From positions 18,377 to 82,376 of the forward strand of contig ONFF01000012.1 in assembly GCA_900317055.1 (NCBI GenBank): 64,000 nt of DNA, written 5' to 3'. This document shows, in pieces, positions 1-9,337 of the stretch. Under the pieces are notes generated by a model, which had not been told where the DNA came from, searched no databases, and saw nothing but the letters and a program-made list of their open reading frames with translations. The translations under genes and the position numbers were made by a program. The stretch comes from an uncultured Bacteroidales bacterium. GTDB taxonomy: Bacteria; Bacteroidota; Bacteroidia; Bacteroidales; F082. Position 1 is the stretch's first letter. Each line of letters starts with the position of its first letter.

Positions 1-1058
1 GTCTGGACTACCGTACGGGTGCTGTGATCCCCGCCTTCTCGCCTGGTGAGTTGTATGGTGCCGTGCCGGAGCTGGCCGACATCTGCAACCTCGACACCGA
101 GAAGGTGTTCGCCGTGTTCTCCGAGAACATGTCGCCCAAGGAATACATCGCCCTGGCCAAGAAGATTGGCGAGGAGATCCAAAACGGCATCGACGGCATC
201 GTCATCGGCCACGGCACTGACACCTTGGCCCACACTGCCGCTGCTTTGACCTTCATGTGCCAGAACCTGCCTGTGCCGATTGTCTTGGTCGGCTCGCAGC
301 GTTCATCGGACCGTCCGTCATCGGACGCCGCCTTGAACCTGATGCATGCTATGACGGCTGCCGGTCACGGTGATGTGGCCGAGGTGATGGTCTGCATGTT
401 TGGTCCCACCTCCGATGAGTACGGTTTCCTGCACCGTGGCACTCGTGTGCGTAAGATGCACTCGAGCTATCGCAGCACCTTCCGCACCATCGGTGATACT
501 CCCGTTGCTACCGTCGACCGCAAGCGTGGCGTGGTGCCGATCAAGGAGGTCTACAACCACCGCCGCAACGACCGCGATGTGAAGATCATCCCGACCTTCG
601 ACGACCGCGTGGCCATCCTCTACTACTATCCTGGCATGAAGCCCGATGTGCTTGATGCACTGGTCGACAACGGCTATCAAGGCATCGTGTGGGACGGCAC
701 GGGCTTGGGTCATGTCAACCGTGGCATGTTCGATGCCATCCAGCGTGCCACCGACAAGGGCGTGCATCAGTACATGACCGTGCAGACCATCTGGGGTTAT
801 GCCCACATGTTCGTCTATGACACCGGTCGTGACCTGATGGATAGAGGCATCATCCCCGCTGGCAACATGCTCGCCGAGACCGCCTACATCAAGTTGGGCT
901 GGGCTTTGGGCCAAACGCACGACCGCGAAGAGGTGAAGAACATCATGCTCACTCCAGTCAACAGCGAAATCACCCCGAGAGAGCCTTACAACGGTTACTT
1001 GGTCTACCAAGGCGGAGTGCCCGAGGTGGAGGAGTTTATCCGTAAGGTGCATAAATAA
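1..1058 (+). CDS. gatD: GatD-like Glu-tRNA(Gln) amidotransferase subunit D / type I asparaginase, 5' truncated by window
   Basis: The reading frame is already open at base 3, so the gene begins upstream of the window; about 351 residues are visible. The asparaginase fold shows in HGTDTLAHTAAAL, which carries the second catalytic Thr and its Asp, and in VGSQRSSDRPSSDA, which is typical of GatD rather than of plain L-asparaginases. The first catalytic Thr (GGTIAS region) lies off the edge. In archaea GatD works with GatE to release ammonia from glutamine or asparagine and amidate Glu-tRNA(Gln). Whether a GatE partner lies upstream cannot be seen. A GTG at 24 is only an internal codon. A cytoplasmic asparaginase is the alternative. 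The spacer to the next gene is 59 bp, with no clear terminator. Confidence 0.75.
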   Translation, partial: LDYRTGAVIPAFSPGELYGAVPELADICNLDTEKVFAVFSENMSPKEYIALAKKIGEEIQNGIDGIVIGHGTDTLAHTAAALTFMCQNLPVPIVLVGSQRSSDRPSSDAALNLMHAMTAAGHGDVAEVMVCMFGPTSDEYGFLHRGTRVRKMHSSYRSTFRTIGDTPVATVDRKRGVVPIKEVYNHRRNDRDVKIIPTFDDRVAILYYYPGMKPDVLDALVDNGYQGIVWDGTGLGHVNRGMFDAIQRATDKGVHQYMTVQTIWGYAHMFVYDTGRDLMDRGIIPAGNMLAETAYIKLGWALGQTHDREEVKNIMLTPVNSEITPREPYNGYLVYQGGVPEVEEFIRKVHK

Positions 1059-1117
1059 TATAAGGTGTCGACAATTCCAGCATTTGCTACTCATAATAAA
1101 TAAATTATAATTAAACC

Positions 1118-2860
1118 ATGCCATTTTCTGACTTTAAAACCCTGAAACGTCTGTTGAAATCAGACTTGAGTGCTCTGCCAGTGGTAAAAGTGTCTCTGTT
1201 AGGTGATACAGCAACGCAGTTTCTCGCTACAGCCATTCGAGGAACTGGTGTGGAGCGAGGTTATCATATTGACCTCTACGAGGCAGAATACGACCAAGTG
1301 GAAAGACAACTGCTTGACCCAACGAGTGAATTCTATGAGTTCAATGCAGACTTCATTATATTGTTTCAAAGTACGCACAAACTTGGCGAAAACCATGCGA
1401 TGCTCAGCTCGGAACAACAGACCACCTTGGCTGAGGACAGACTCAACTTCGTGGCCTCAGTATGTTCCAATCCTGCCCTCGAAGGCAAAAAGATCATCTA
1501 TTTCAACTATCCTGAGATAGACGATGCCGTGTTTGGAAGCTATGCCAACCATGTGCCACAATCGCTGACGTGGCAAGTGAGACGGCTGAATTGCGGACTG
1601 ATGGATTTGACGCAACAGTACCCGAACCTCTTTATTTGCGATATTGCAGCGCTGCAAAACAAGTTGGGACGCGATGCCATGTTTGCCGCTAATGTTTACA
1701 CCAGCACAGAGATGGTGTTGAGCATGGATGTATTGCCTAATGTTGCGAGCCGAGTGATGGACATCATTTGTGCCGTAAAGGGGCAATTCAAGAAATGCCT
1801 CATTTTGGACCTTGACAACACGGTATGGGGTGGCGTGATAGGCGACGATGGACTTGAAGGCATCCAGCTAGGTCATGGACTAGGCATTGGCAAGGCTTTC
1901 ACTGAGTTCCAGATGTGGGTCAAGAAGCTCAAGCAGCGTGGCATTATCATTTGCGTAGCCTCGAAGAACAATGAAGAGACAGCAAAGGAACCTTTCGAAA
2001 AACACCCTGATATGGTGCTCAAGCTGGACGACATAGCTGTATTCCAAGCCAATTGGGAGACCAAAGTCGATAACATCCGTACCATTCAAAGCATTTTGAA
2101 CATAAGTTTTGATAGCATGGTGTTCTTGGATGACAACCCATTCGAACGGAATATTGTACGCGAGAACATCAAAGGCATCACCGTACCCGAGTTACCCGAA
2201 GACCCTGCTGATTACTTGGAATACCTGTATGGGCTGAATCTATTTGAAACTGCCAGCTACAGTTCTGCCGACAAAGACCGCACGAAGCAATATCAGGTAG
2301 AGGCTCAACGCGTGTCGCTGAGCAAGACTTTCACCAATGAGGCAGACTTTCTCAAGTCGTTGGACATGGTTTCTGTCGTTAGCGGTTTCACCAAATTCAA
2401 CACACCCCGTGTCGCACAACTTACCCAAAGGAGCAACCAGTTTAATTTGCGTACTGTCCGTTACACCGATGCCGACATCGAATCATTCGCATCGGATGCA
2501 GAAGTGATAGACTTGAGCTTCACCTTACAGGACAAGTTTGGCGACAATGGCTTGATCGCTGTCATCATCATGAAGCCGCAGGACAAAGAGACACTCTTTG
2601 TGGATACTTGGTTGATGAGCTGTAGGGTATTGAAACGTGGCGTTGAGAATTTCACTTTGAACACCATGGTGGAGATTGCCAAGTCAAAGGGATACAAGCG
2701 AATCATAGGAGAATACCTGCCAACGCCTAAGAATGGCATGGTGGCGTTGCATTATCCAGAACTTGGTTTCACGCCGATAGAGGGTAGCCCAACTGCCCAA
2801 TGGGTACTCGATTTGGAGAACTATCAGCCCCGCGAGTGTTTTATTGTTGCCAATGAATAA
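1118..2860 (+). CDS. FkbH-like HAD-IIIC protein (putative glyceryl-ACP synthase)
   Basis: The 580-residue protein has the FkbH layout: an SGNH-like N-terminal region (about 1-215), a HAD phosphatase domain with the nucleophile motif DLDNT at 231-235, and a GNAT-like C-terminal part from about 430. FkbH family enzymes take 1,3-bisphosphoglycerate, remove phosphate and load a glyceryl group on an acyl carrier protein. Here it heads an operon with its own ACP (5104-5346). The next gene starts 3 bp after its stop, so co-expression is very likely. Family assignment is firm. The exact acyl product and its use for surface glycan modification rather than polyketide synthesis are inferred from the MBOAT genes downstream and the lack of polyketide synthase genes. 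Confidence 0.85.
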   Translation: MPFSDFKTLKRLLKSDLSALPVVKVSLLGDTATQFLATAIRGTGVERGYHIDLYEAEYDQVERQLLDPTSEFYEFNADFIILFQSTHKLGENHAMLSSEQQTTLAEDRLNFVASVCSNPALEGKKIIYFNYPEIDDAVFGSYANHVPQSLTWQVRRLNCGLMDLTQQYPNLFICDIAALQNKLGRDAMFAANVYTSTEMVLSMDVLPNVASRVMDIICAVKGQFKKCLILDLDNTVWGGVIGDDGLEGIQLGHGLGIGKAFTEFQMWVKKLKQRGIIICVASKNNEETAKEPFEKHPDMVLKLDDIAVFQANWETKVDNIRTIQSILNISFDSMVFLDDNPFERNIVRENIKGITVPELPEDPADYLEYLYGLNLFETASYSSADKDRTKQYQVEAQRVSLSKTFTNEADFLKSLDMVSVVSGFTKFNTPRVAQLTQRSNQFNLRTVRYTDADIESFASDAEVIDLSFTLQDKFGDNGLIAVIIMKPQDKETLFVDTWLMSCRVLKRGVENFTLNTMVEIAKSKGYKRIIGEYLPTPKNGMVALHYPELGFTPIEGSPTAQWVLDLENYQPRECFIVANE

Positions 2861-2863
2861 GTT

Positions 2864-3286
2864 ATGACAATTGCCGAATTAGCAGAACAGACTGGAAAAA
2901 TAGAGCACACTTATCAGGTGAGTCCTGAAGTCTACCACGCATTCCAATCATGCAGTGGCGACTTCAACCCGTTACACACCGATGTGGCTTTTGCCCAAAG
3001 CAAAGGCTTTAACGATTGTGTGATGTACGGCAACATCTTGAATGCCTTTATCAGCCACTTTGTAGGGATGCTGCTTCCGACAAAAGAGGTGATGATTCAG
3101 AGCCAGGACATCAGTTTCCATAAGCCGGTGTTTCTGAATGACCAAATTGCCCTTGAGGCCACTGTAGATACCGTTTCCGAGGCTGTTGGGATCATCGAGT
3201 TTAAACTAAAATTCAGGCGCATAAGTGAAGGTGTAAAACCGGAACTTGTCGCCAAAGGCCATGTGCAGATAGGATTATTAAAATGA
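2864..3286 (+). CDS. MaoC-like hot-dog fold dehydratase/thioesterase family protein
   Basis: The 140-residue protein carries the MaoC/hydratase 2 signature SGDFNPLHTD followed by a conserved Gly-Phe and YGN, the usual active-site segment of (R)-specific enoyl-CoA hydratases and related hot-dog proteins. It is a single-domain protein of normal length. It starts 3 bp after the fkbH-like gene and its last 4 bases overlap the transketolase gene start, so translation is coupled. In this setting it may dehydrate, hydrate or chaperone an ACP-bound short hydroxyacyl group. That role is inference; the fold is well supported. Confidence 0.8.
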   Translation: MTIAELAEQTGKIEHTYQVSPEVYHAFQSCSGDFNPLHTDVAFAQSKGFNDCVMYGNILNAFISHFVGMLLPTKEVMIQSQDISFHKPVFLNDQIALEATVDTVSEAVGIIEFKLKFRRISEGVKPELVAKGHVQIGLLK

Positions 3287-4116
3287 TTGACAAAGAGTTA
3301 ATAAATCAATTGGAGCAGCTTGCCAAAAAGATCCGGGTGGATATCATACGCACTGGATATTTGGCAGGCAAGAATGGTGCCCACTTTGGAGGTAGCCTCT
3401 CCCCTGTTGAGATATTGGCAGTGCTGTATTCCTGCTTTGTCTCTTTCGACAAAAACGATATGGAGCATCGTGACAGGGTTATCCTGAGCAAGGGTCACGC
3501 CGCTTTAGCACACTACTGCACTTTGTATGAATGTGGTATCATGACCAAAGCAGACCTCGACTCATTTGAACAGAACGGTAGTGATATAGTCGCTCATGCG
3601 AAACGAAACTTATCGAGAGGTTTGGATTTCTCTGGAGGCAGCCTAAGCCTTGGCACCTCATATTCCGTTGGCGTTGCCCATGCCTGCAAGCGCAAAGGTC
3701 TTGACAACCATATATATACCCTCATCGGAGACGGTGAAATGAATGAAGGTCTGATCTGGGAAGCACTGATGTTTGCTGGACACAACCGTCTTGACAATCT
3801 CACCATCATTATAGACCACAATCACCTTCAGGCTGATGGCACTATCGAGGAAGTGATGAACACCGCCCCGCTTGAAGACAAACTGAAAGCTTTTGGATTC
3901 GATGTTATTCAGGTAGATGGGCATTCTGTGAGTGAGTTATACGAAGCTTTTAGTCAACAGCCAAATGGCCGTCCAATGGCCATCATAGCAGAAACAGTAA
4001 AGGGCAAAGGCGTTTCATTTATCGAAAACAAAGCCAAATGGCATCACAGCAGCCTAAACGAGGCCCGTTACCAGAAGGCGCTAAAAGATTTAGGAGAGGA
4101 GGTAGAGAATGGCTAA
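3283..4116 (+). CDS. Transketolase N-terminal subunit (TPP-binding half)
   Basis: The 277-residue protein is the N-terminal half of a split transketolase. It has the thiamine diphosphate/Mg2+ motif starting GDG at 149-151 and ending in the Asn region around residue 178, plus the family pieces HFGGSLS and SKGHAA. Transketolases move a two-carbon glycolaldehyde unit between sugar phosphates. This copy sits between a MaoC-like gene (4-bp overlap) and its own C-terminal half (8-bp overlap), next to an ACP gene. That context argues for a dedicated role in making an acyl donor rather than in the pentose phosphate pathway, which is an inference from position only. Confidence 0.88.
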   Translation: MIDKELINQLEQLAKKIRVDIIRTGYLAGKNGAHFGGSLSPVEILAVLYSCFVSFDKNDMEHRDRVILSKGHAALAHYCTLYECGIMTKADLDSFEQNGSDIVAHAKRNLSRGLDFSGGSLSLGTSYSVGVAHACKRKGLDNHIYTLIGDGEMNEGLIWEALMFAGHNRLDNLTIIIDHNHLQADGTIEEVMNTAPLEDKLKAFGFDVIQVDGHSVSELYEAFSQQPNGRPMAIIAETVKGKGVSFIENKAKWHHSSLNEARYQKALKDLGEEVENG

Positions 4117-5074
4117 TATGAATGTTCAACAATATGCTGGCTCCGGACAGGCAGCAGCCATATTTGGGATGTATTTGCCTGACCATATCGAGGAGTACCC
4201 CAATGTACAAGTGCTCTCCGCCGATATGTCGGTAGCAGCCAGCCTTGACCGTTTTATTTATCAAAGCCCCGAAAAATTCACGGAATTAGGCATAGCCGAG
4301 CAAAACCTTGTGGGCATTTCTGCTGGCATGGCCTCAGAAGGCTATACATGTGTGGCTGTTGCCCAAGCCGCCTTCATTACTATGCGAGCCTACGAGATGG
4401 ACCGCCAGTATTTAGGCTATATGCAAAACAAGGTTATCCTTGTCGGTTTGAATTCGGGCTTCTATCTCCAGTATTTTGGTAACACACACTACTGCATAGA
4501 AGACCTGGCCATCATGCGCCAGATTCCTGGCATGACGGTTCTCTCCCCTGCCGATGCGGCTGAAGCCGTCATGGCCTTTGAGGCTGCCCTAAACTGCCCT
4601 GGTCCGGTTTACATCCGACTCACAGGGGGCTCGCAAGCTCCTACGGTTTATCATGAGACTTGCCCGTTTACCATTGGCAAAAACAATATTCTCCGTGAAA
4701 GTCAGGATGTCTGCCTTTTTACCACAGGTGCTTGTACGGGCTACTCCGTCCAAGCCGTGGAAATCCTGTCTCAACAAGGCATAGAAACAAGGCTTGTGGA
4801 TGTCCACACCTTGAAACCATTTGACACCGAGTCTGTTAGAGAAGCCAAAAACTGCAAGTTGATAGTAACGGCTGAAGAGCACAACATAGTTGGCGGTCTT
4901 GGCACTACTATTGCAGACATCTTGGCTGAGGATGGAGGCTATCCACCACTCTTGAAATTGGGTGTCAAAGACCGTTTCTCCAAGCCTGGTGATTATGATT
5001 ATGTGATGCATCAGCACAGGCTCTCGCCTAACCTGATTGCAGAAGACATTAAAAACAAATTACAATCATTATAA
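4109..5074 (+). CDS. Transketolase C-terminal subunit (Pyr and C-terminal domains)
   Basis: The 321-residue protein is the matching C-terminal half. It has the pyrimidine-binding domain with ELGIAEQN, which carries the glutamate that activates thiamine, and the C-terminal transketolase domain from about residue 190. It overlaps the N-terminal subunit gene by 8 bp, so the two should be made in equal amounts as one enzyme. A 29-bp gap then leads to the ACP gene. In other systems (tetrahydroisoquinoline antibiotics such as naphthyridinomycin) TPP enzymes load a C2 unit from a ketose phosphate onto a carrier protein; the same may happen here, but nothing in the sequence proves it. Confidence 0.88.
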   Translation: MANMNVQQYAGSGQAAAIFGMYLPDHIEEYPNVQVLSADMSVAASLDRFIYQSPEKFTELGIAEQNLVGISAGMASEGYTCVAVAQAAFITMRAYEMDRQYLGYMQNKVILVGLNSGFYLQYFGNTHYCIEDLAIMRQIPGMTVLSPADAAEAVMAFEAALNCPGPVYIRLTGGSQAPTVYHETCPFTIGKNNILRESQDVCLFTTGACTGYSVQAVEILSQQGIETRLVDVHTLKPFDTESVREAKNCKLIVTAEEHNIVGGLGTTIADILAEDGGYPPLLKLGVKDRFSKPGDYDYVMHQHRLSPNLIAEDIKNKLQSL

Positions 5075-5103
5075 ATAATTAAGAATCAAAATATTAAATA
5101 GTT

Positions 5104-5346
5104 ATGGAAAGATCTGAAATTTACGAAAAACTCAACGAAATCTTTTGTGATGTCCTGGACTTAGACGAAGTGCATCTCACTGATGCATCCGTTGCCGACG
5201 ACATTGAGGAATGGGACTCCCTAAGTCATATCCAGTTGATTGTGGCTATTGAAAAAGCCTTTGGAATCAAATTCACTTCTCTTGAAATCATGAAGTGGAA
5301 CAATGTGGGCGAGATGGTGAATTCAATCATTGCCAAAAAGCAATAA
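5104..5346 (+). CDS. Acyl carrier protein
   Basis: The 80-residue acidic protein has the phosphopantetheine site EEWDSLSHIQ with the attachment serine at residue 39, and the normal length of a free-standing ACP. It lies between the transketolase pair and the first MBOAT gene (start 3 bp after the ACP stop), so it is probably the carrier on which the acyl group made by the upstream enzymes is held before membrane transfer. This resembles the DltC role in teichoic acid D-alanylation, although the donor here is not an amino acid because no DltA-like adenylating enzyme is present. Confidence 0.92.
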   Translation: MERSEIYEKLNEIFCDVLDLDEVHLTDASVADDIEEWDSLSHIQLIVAIEKAFGIKFTSLEIMKWNNVGEMVNSIIAKKQ

Positions 5347-5349
5347 TCG

Positions 5350-6819
5350 ATGGTTATCAACTCTTTTAGGTTCTTAGCCTTTTTTGCAGTAGTCTTCTTG
5401 GTTTATTTCCTACCGTGGATGCGACAGCGTCACACACGGCAGAATTTATGGCTATTGCTTGCCAGCTATTTCTTCTATGGCTTTGTGGATTGGAAGATGC
5501 TTCCTATCCTATTGGCTATAACGGTGGCATTTTGGTTTTTGGGTGGATTCATTCGCAAGGCCATTGACCGCGGCAATGCAAAAGCTGCTTCACGCTTCAC
5601 CACATTAGGTGTCGTGTTGGGCATAGGGCTCTTGTTCTACTTCAAATACCTGAACTTCTTTGCTGGTTCTTTTGCCAAGCTTCTTAATGCCGTTGGGCTG
5701 CATGTCAGTTGGTCCACGCTGAATATTGTTCTTCCTGTTGGTGTGAGCTTTTTCACTTTCAAGCTTATCAGCTATGTGATTGAAATCCATCGTGAGAAGA
5801 TACAGCCCAGCGAGAACTTCCTGGAGTTTGCCACTTACGTTGCCTTCTTCCCCACCATCATGGCTGGTCCTATCGACCGTCCCGGAAAGTTTCTTCCCCA
5901 GTTGCACCAAGCTCGCCAATTCAACTACAACTTGGCCATGGACGGCTGCCAGCAGATACTTTGGGGTATCTTCACAAAGATGGTCATTGCCGACAGTATA
6001 GCAGTTATTACGCATGGCGCTTGGTCACTTTATCCTGAAAAAACCTCTTGGTACCTGATTTATGCCGCCTTATTGTCGCCGATACAAGTCTACGCCGATT
6101 TTGACGGCTATTCCAACATGGCCATTGGCGTGGGCAAGATTTTGGGTTTCAACATCACCAAGAACTTTGACCATCCTCTATTAGCGCGTAATGTGTCGGA
6201 ATACTGGCGTCGTTGGCACATCTCCCTAACTGGTTGGATCACGGACTATGTGTTCATGCCGCTCAATGTCAGATTCCGCAATTGGGGTAATTTGGGTATT
6301 TTCCTTGCCATCAGTATCAATCTTGTGGTGATTGGCATGTGGCACGGGGCCAATTGGACCTATGTATTGTTCGGAGTATACCACAGTCTGCTTTTCTTGC
6401 CTCTCATACTCAGTGGAAAGTTTGGGAAGAACAAAAAACTCAAACCAGGCCGATGGGGTTGCATACAGTTTAAAGACTTATTGGGGATGATTGGGACCCA
6501 TTTCCTGATGGCTTTTGGTCATATTATCATCTTTTCTGCAGGAGTGCCGTCTATTATCCGACTTTTCTCTTGTATGATTAAGGGAGACTGGTCTTTCGTC
6601 AATCCTTTCTCATTGCTTTCGTGGTATTCCATCTTAGCTATTGTGGTACTGTTGGTCCTGGAATGGTTTACCAGAAACAAAGAATTTGCCATACAACGCG
6701 AGTCTAAAGATTACACGAACAAGACCTTTAGGATCGTTTTCCTCGACATGTTACTGGCTTTGGCCATTGTAATATTTAGTGCTAGTGCTAACGCAGAGTT
6801 TGTTTATTTCCAATTCTAA
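5350..6819 (+). CDS. MBOAT family O-acyltransferase 1 (DltB/AlgI-like)
   Basis: The 489-residue polytopic membrane protein belongs to the MBOAT/DltB-AlgI family. The two conserved active-site histidines are His332 in WHGANW and His345 in GVYHS, and the family block RRWHISLTGW precedes them. DltB-type enzymes pick up an acyl group from a carrier in the cytoplasm and pass it across the inner membrane. This copy clearly differs from the three later ones (it has RNWGN where they have GGSRVSK) and follows the ACP gene directly, so it is the most likely direct partner of the upstream enzymes. The C-terminus ends FVYFQF, like the other three. Confidence 0.9.
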   Translation: MVINSFRFLAFFAVVFLVYFLPWMRQRHTRQNLWLLLASYFFYGFVDWKMLPILLAITVAFWFLGGFIRKAIDRGNAKAASRFTTLGVVLGIGLLFYFKYLNFFAGSFAKLLNAVGLHVSWSTLNIVLPVGVSFFTFKLISYVIEIHREKIQPSENFLEFATYVAFFPTIMAGPIDRPGKFLPQLHQARQFNYNLAMDGCQQILWGIFTKMVIADSIAVITHGAWSLYPEKTSWYLIYAALLSPIQVYADFDGYSNMAIGVGKILGFNITKNFDHPLLARNVSEYWRRWHISLTGWITDYVFMPLNVRFRNWGNLGIFLAISINLVVIGMWHGANWTYVLFGVYHSLLFLPLILSGKFGKNKKLKPGRWGCIQFKDLLGMIGTHFLMAFGHIIIFSAGVPSIIRLFSCMIKGDWSFVNPFSLLSWYSILAIVVLLVLEWFTRNKEFAIQRESKDYTNKTFRIVFLDMLLALAIVIFSASANAEFVYFQF

Positions 6820-6823
6820 TTCA

Positions 6824-7765
6824 ATGTCTATGAAAAGGTTTTTAAAGCTTTTTTGTTTATTCTTGCTGTTTTTTATCTTGACGATTGGCTGTATCCGAAT
6901 GACTTGGATTCTTTTAACCCCGTCTTTCATGGAAAGGAATGTCCTCGACAAGGATATCCATACAATCGTCTTAGGCGGATCCGTTGGAATGTCAGATTGG
7001 AATGATAGCATTATCCCAGGTTCGAAGAATCTCTGTGCTTCTGCAATGACTTTTGGCGGAGCGCTTAACAATCTGAAATGGGCAACTGAATATAACGAAC
7101 ATAAGCCTGATACTGTCATCCTCACTGCTGGTTTGTTGTCGTTGGTCTATTTTTATGACGAAGTGGATATGCGTATGGTACTCTTAAATTGGTCAGAAGA
7201 AAAAAGAAATTTGCTGACCTATCCTGTTTTTTTTGATAACTATAAGCACCTTAAGGATTATTGGGAATACATACTTGTTTCTTTTCCTTATAAGTACTTT
7301 GATGCATACAAAGGCATTGAAGGAGGTTATGTTCCCGATGATGGTAATGAAATCAATAATCCCATTGCCTTAAATCATATCAACTTAGTAATTGAACGTG
7401 CAAAGGAATATGACGGTCAAGGCTTATTATCCGAAGAGTATCTTAAGACCCATTTCACATATCAGCTCAACAATCTTCGTAAGATAAAAGAGTATTGTGA
7501 CGCCCATCAACAAACACTTATTATTTTAAACACCCCATTGTACAAAATACAAGACATGGTGAGTGATAAAGGATATCGACAGTTGATATGTTCGGAGTTA
7601 GGAGATAGTACACTCGTTGCTGAATACACCCGCTTCGAAGTCCCTGATTCAACCTACTATAGGGATTTGGAGCATTTAAATACCAAAGGAGCTTTGTATT
7701 TTGGCGAACATATTGTAAGAGATGGATTACAATTGCAGTATGCAATAGACTATTGCAAGAATTAG
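6824..7765 (+). CDS. SGNH hydrolase-like/DltD-like partner protein 1
   Basis: The ATG at 6824, 4 bp after the MBOAT stop, is preferred over an upstream one inside the MBOAT gene; it gives 313 residues. An N-terminal membrane anchor (about 5-30) is followed by an SGNH-like domain with GGSVG (Ser53) near the start and DLEHLN (Asp281, His284) near the end, so the Ser/Asp/His set is complete. DltD, AlgX and PatB-type SGNH proteins act outside the inner membrane and finish acyl transfer to the glycan. Sequence is AT-rich compared with the MBOAT genes. The substrate is unknown. Confidence 0.7.
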   Translation: MSMKRFLKLFCLFLLFFILTIGCIRMTWILLTPSFMERNVLDKDIHTIVLGGSVGMSDWNDSIIPGSKNLCASAMTFGGALNNLKWATEYNEHKPDTVILTAGLLSLVYFYDEVDMRMVLLNWSEEKRNLLTYPVFFDNYKHLKDYWEYILVSFPYKYFDAYKGIEGGYVPDDGNEINNPIALNHINLVIERAKEYDGQGLLSEEYLKTHFTYQLNNLRKIKEYCDAHQQTLIILNTPLYKIQDMVSDKGYRQLICSELGDSTLVAEYTRFEVPDSTYYRDLEHLNTKGALYFGEHIVRDGLQLQYAIDYCKN

Positions 7766-7766
7766 T

Positions 7767-7798
7767 TTTGTATGATAACGGATTTTTGCCTATTTTTG
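7767..7798 (+). promoter_or_regulatory. Internal promoter before MBOAT 2
   Basis: TTTG at 7767-7770 and TATTTTTG at 7791-7798 are separated by 20 bp and match the Bacteroidota -33/-7 consensus (TTTG, TAnnTTTG). The start codon of MBOAT 2 is 54 bp further on. The 87-bp gap here is by far the largest in the locus, so the three-paralogue MBOAT array can probably be expressed separately from the fkbH to SGNH1 operon. Confidence 0.65.
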
Positions 7799-7852
7799 CA
7801 GCCGAATTCACTCGAAATCTTAATAATAGATACAATTGTCAATTGTGAATAA

Positions 7853-9325
7853 ATGCTGTTCAACTCCATCCAATTCGCAATATTCCTGCCGATAGTCTTC
7901 CTGCTCTATTGGTTTGTCTTTGACAGCTTTATCAAAAAGTCGAAGAACCAGTTGCGCTTGCAGAACGCTTTCGTGGTGATGGCCAGCTATGTTTTCTATG
8001 GCTGGTGGGACTGGCGTTTCCTCCTGCTCATTGCCTTCACCTCCTTCTGCTCGTGGGGCAGCGGGTTGCTGATAGCGAAAGCTGAGACCAGAAAAAAAGC
8101 CAAGACTTGGATGTGGCTGAACATCGTCCTCAACCTCGGCATCCTGGCTCTCTTCAAGTACTACGACTTCTTCGCCTCCGAGTTCGCCGAACTATTCAAT
8201 GTCTCCACGGTTGGCTTGTTGCTGAAAGTGATACTTCCCGTTGGCATCTCGTTTTACACCTTCCAAGCCCTATCCTACTCCATCGACATTTACCGAGGCA
8301 AGATTGAGCCGACCAAGGACATAGTGGCCTTCTTCGCCTTCATCTCATTCTTCCCCCAACTGGTGGCCGGACCTATCGAGAGAGCGACCAACCTTTTGCC
8401 GCAATTCCTGAAGAAGCGCGAATTCGATTACGACAACGCAATTGACGGCATGCGCCAGATATTGTGGGGCCTCTTCAAGAAAATCGTGGTGGCGGACAAC
8501 TGCGCGGTGTTTGTCGACCATGTGTTCTCAAACTACACAAACGAAACCGGAAGCACTTTGCTTCTTGCCGCCATCTTCTTCACCTTCCAAATCTACGGCG
8601 ACTTCTCGGGCTATAGCGACATCGCCATCGGAACGGCCAAACTGTTCGGCATCAAGCTGATGCGCAACTTCAATGTGCCATATTTCAGCAGGGACATCGC
8701 CGAATTCTGGCGCCGTTGGCACATCTCGCTGACAACATGGTTCCGCGACTATGTGTACATCCCACTGGGTGGAAGCCGTGTATCCAAGGCAAAGGTCGTC
8801 AGAAACACTTTCATCATCTTCCTTGTGAGCGGCTTCTGGCATGGCGCCAACTGGACCTTCATCGCATGGGGAGCCTACCATGCTTTCCTGTTCCTGCCAC
8901 TGATATTGACCGGCAAGAACCGCAAATACACCAACCAAGTGGCTGAAGGAAGACGGCTGCCAACATTAAAGGAAACAGGACAGATGCTTTTGACATTCTT
9001 CTTGGCGGTGATGGGGTGGATCATCTTCAGAGCGGAAAGCATCGGACAGGCTTGGGAGTATGTTCGCGGAATGTTGCAATTCGGCACCTTGCGGGCATGT
9101 TATCGGTTCTTTACCTTGCCAGAAATAAGACTAACAAGTTTGTTCGTTGTGATTATGCTAGTTATTGAGTGGTTGCAACGGGATAAACAACATGGATTTG
9201 AAGGGATAGAAAAATTGTATCTCCTTCATAATAAATATCTTAGACCTATATTATACGCTTTATTGTTGCTCTTGATGATGGTTTTCGGAGGGAAGCATGC
9301 ATCCTTTATCTATTTTCAATTCTAA
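7853..9325 (+). CDS. MBOAT family O-acyltransferase 2
   Basis: The 490-residue polytopic membrane protein carries the MBOAT catalytic region with RRWHISLTTWFRDY and FWHGANW (His330), followed by GAYH. The first about 375 residues are nearly the same as in the MBOATs at 10248 and 12730, while the last about 110 residues are unlike them except for the final FIYFQF. It should transfer an acyl group from a cytoplasmic carrier across the membrane. The partner gene starts 12 bp downstream. Substrate and acyl group are unknown; the locus ACP or the fatty-acid ACP could serve as donor. Confidence 0.9.
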   Translation: MLFNSIQFAIFLPIVFLLYWFVFDSFIKKSKNQLRLQNAFVVMASYVFYGWWDWRFLLLIAFTSFCSWGSGLLIAKAETRKKAKTWMWLNIVLNLGILALFKYYDFFASEFAELFNVSTVGLLLKVILPVGISFYTFQALSYSIDIYRGKIEPTKDIVAFFAFISFFPQLVAGPIERATNLLPQFLKKREFDYDNAIDGMRQILWGLFKKIVVADNCAVFVDHVFSNYTNETGSTLLLAAIFFTFQIYGDFSGYSDIAIGTAKLFGIKLMRNFNVPYFSRDIAEFWRRWHISLTTWFRDYVYIPLGGSRVSKAKVVRNTFIIFLVSGFWHGANWTFIAWGAYHAFLFLPLILTGKNRKYTNQVAEGRRLPTLKETGQMLLTFFLAVMGWIIFRAESIGQAWEYVRGMLQFGTLRACYRFFTLPEIRLTSLFVVIMLVIEWLQRDKQHGFEGIEKLYLLHNKYLRPILYALLLLLMMVFGGKHASFIYFQF

Positions 9326-9337
9326 AATGGAAATACT

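Noticed and set aside
318-1124. 268-codon open frame antisense to the gatD-like gene
   Set aside because: It mirrors a real gene with clear asparaginase motifs; the encoded protein is rich in His, Val and Asp in the way typical of antisense frames of codon-biased genes and shows no domain.
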